NCBI GenBank assembly: GCA_903772945.1
Contig: CAICTM010000074.1
Coordinates: 62,001-126,000 of the forward strand
Source: Seminavis robusta
Lineage: Eukaryota > Bacillariophyta > Bacillariophyceae > Naviculales > Naviculaceae
Direction of reading: 5' to 3'
Length of the DNA stretch: 64,000 nucleotides
A program made the translations under genes and the position numbers. Positions 63,514 to 64,000 of this stretch are shown here, in pieces; positions within the stretch are counted from its first letter, which is position 1; each line of letters opens with the position of its first letter. The notes below the pieces were generated by a model. The model did no database searches. It saw nothing but the letters and a program-made list of their open reading frames with translations, and was not told the DNA's origin.

Positions 63514-64000
63514 CTACAGTAGGATGCCACCAAGTCCAGCACCAAGAGGGCCATTGCGCATAGGTAAAATAGCCCTTCTCATCCTCTGTGACCCAATGTA
63601 CGGCAGGGTAGGATTCTTCTGATCTCGTGTGATCTGACCAATCAAGTTCGTCACAGAGCTGTGCCCATACACCTCGATGATCTTGGCATTGGCTGCATCA
63701 ATAGTGTAGCGACAGTTCACAACCATGTATTGCTGAATCCTCCAAATCTTGTTTCGTCTAGAGTACTTCTGCTTGAAAGGCTTGCCTTGGCCATTGACTT
63801 CATTGTTGGTAAAGTCCTTAGCAGCCTTGTTCGTGCCAATACCAAATTGATATTCCTGCCACATCTCAGTCAAGCTCTTCACATTGGGACATAGCTTGGC
63901 ATACTGACTGACATCGCCCCTTGTGGCTGCCCTGGTTGGTTCTGCACGTGGTGGGCGTGGGGGTGGAGGTGGTGGGGCCGCTTCTTCTTCCTTGCCTTCT
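63514..64000 (-). CDS. GCR1_C-like DNA-binding domain protein (5' part outside the window)
   Basis: The frame is open from the right edge to a stop at 63514. It begins with a Pro-rich, Arg-containing linker, then VSQYAKLCPNVKSLTEMWQE, YQFGIGTNKAAKDFTNNEVN, FKQKYSRRNKIWRIQQYMVV and IIEVYGHSSVTNLIGQITRD. The pattern (W, EY..G, basic YSRR, I..I) resembles the GCR1_C domain, a DNA-binding module seen in yeast Gcr1 and at the C-terminus of many Cryptons. With mobile DNA all around, a Crypton-type or other transposon origin is plausible, but the recombinase part, if any, lies outside the window. A host regulator is possible. Confidence 0.5.
   Translation of the reverse strand, partial: EGKEEEAAPPPPPPRPPRAEPTRAATRGDVSQYAKLCPNVKSLTEMWQEYQFGIGTNKAAKDFTNNEVNGQGKPFKQKYSRRNKIWRIQQYMVVNCRYTIDAANAKIIEVYGHSSVTNLIGQITRDQKNPTLPYIGSQRMRRAILPMRNGPLGAGLGGILL

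Overview
This window is nuclear DNA from a diatom or a close stramenopile alga, most likely a pennate diatom. The species cannot be fixed from sequence alone. Four things point this way: short GT-AG introns of about 83-139 nt inside compact genes; a plastid-targeted protein with a signal peptide ending in an AF-type cleavage motif; PT-rich and NDKNN-rich type I membrane proteins of a kind common in diatoms; and diatom-style ankyrin, LRR, PPR and armadillo proteins. No rRNA, tRNA or CRISPR array was seen.

Region 1-46.9 kb is the gene-bearing half. In order it holds a YHS/DOMON surface protein (5' end outside the window), a DUF4419 protein, a four-unit polyubiquitin gene with two 1-nt shortfalls, a basic unknown protein, a decayed LRR gene, a membrane glycosyltransferase-like protein, a lactonase-fold beta-propeller divergent from a plastid membrane protein, a three-exon PPR protein divergent from an ankyrin-like protein, and an SLC35F6-like transporter. 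Next come a 3 kb stretch of degenerate repeats, a small unknown protein, an ankyrin plus six-TM channel-like protein, a PT-rich membrane protein, a secreted protein of about 40-residue repeats, a V-ATPase proteolipid, an ENTH-like endocytic adaptor, an armadillo-like protein, a second PT-rich membrane protein (paralogue of the first), N-myristoyltransferase, a small unknown ORF and an alkaline ceramidase. Most of these are housekeeping, endomembrane or lipid functions. They do not form one pathway; neighbours are mostly independent transcription units, and several pairs are divergent.

Region 47.2-49.8 kb is unusual. It is a dense cluster of six small inverted-repeat-bounded elements with no coding capacity. 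At least four have interiors built almost entirely of their own short repeated word. One element sits inside another, two are full-length relatives with different interior words, and two abut end to end. This is the best candidate in the window for something undescribed.

Region 49.8-64 kb is a graveyard of mobile DNA: a Crinkler/RHS-type NTPase-nuclease effector fossil, a Mutator-like transposase broken up by a solo LTR, a PIF/Harbinger-like MITE, an old Ty3/gypsy-type LTR element, and minus-strand fragments of an unrecognised repeated ORF into which the last two elements inserted. A GCR1_C-like domain protein runs off the right edge.
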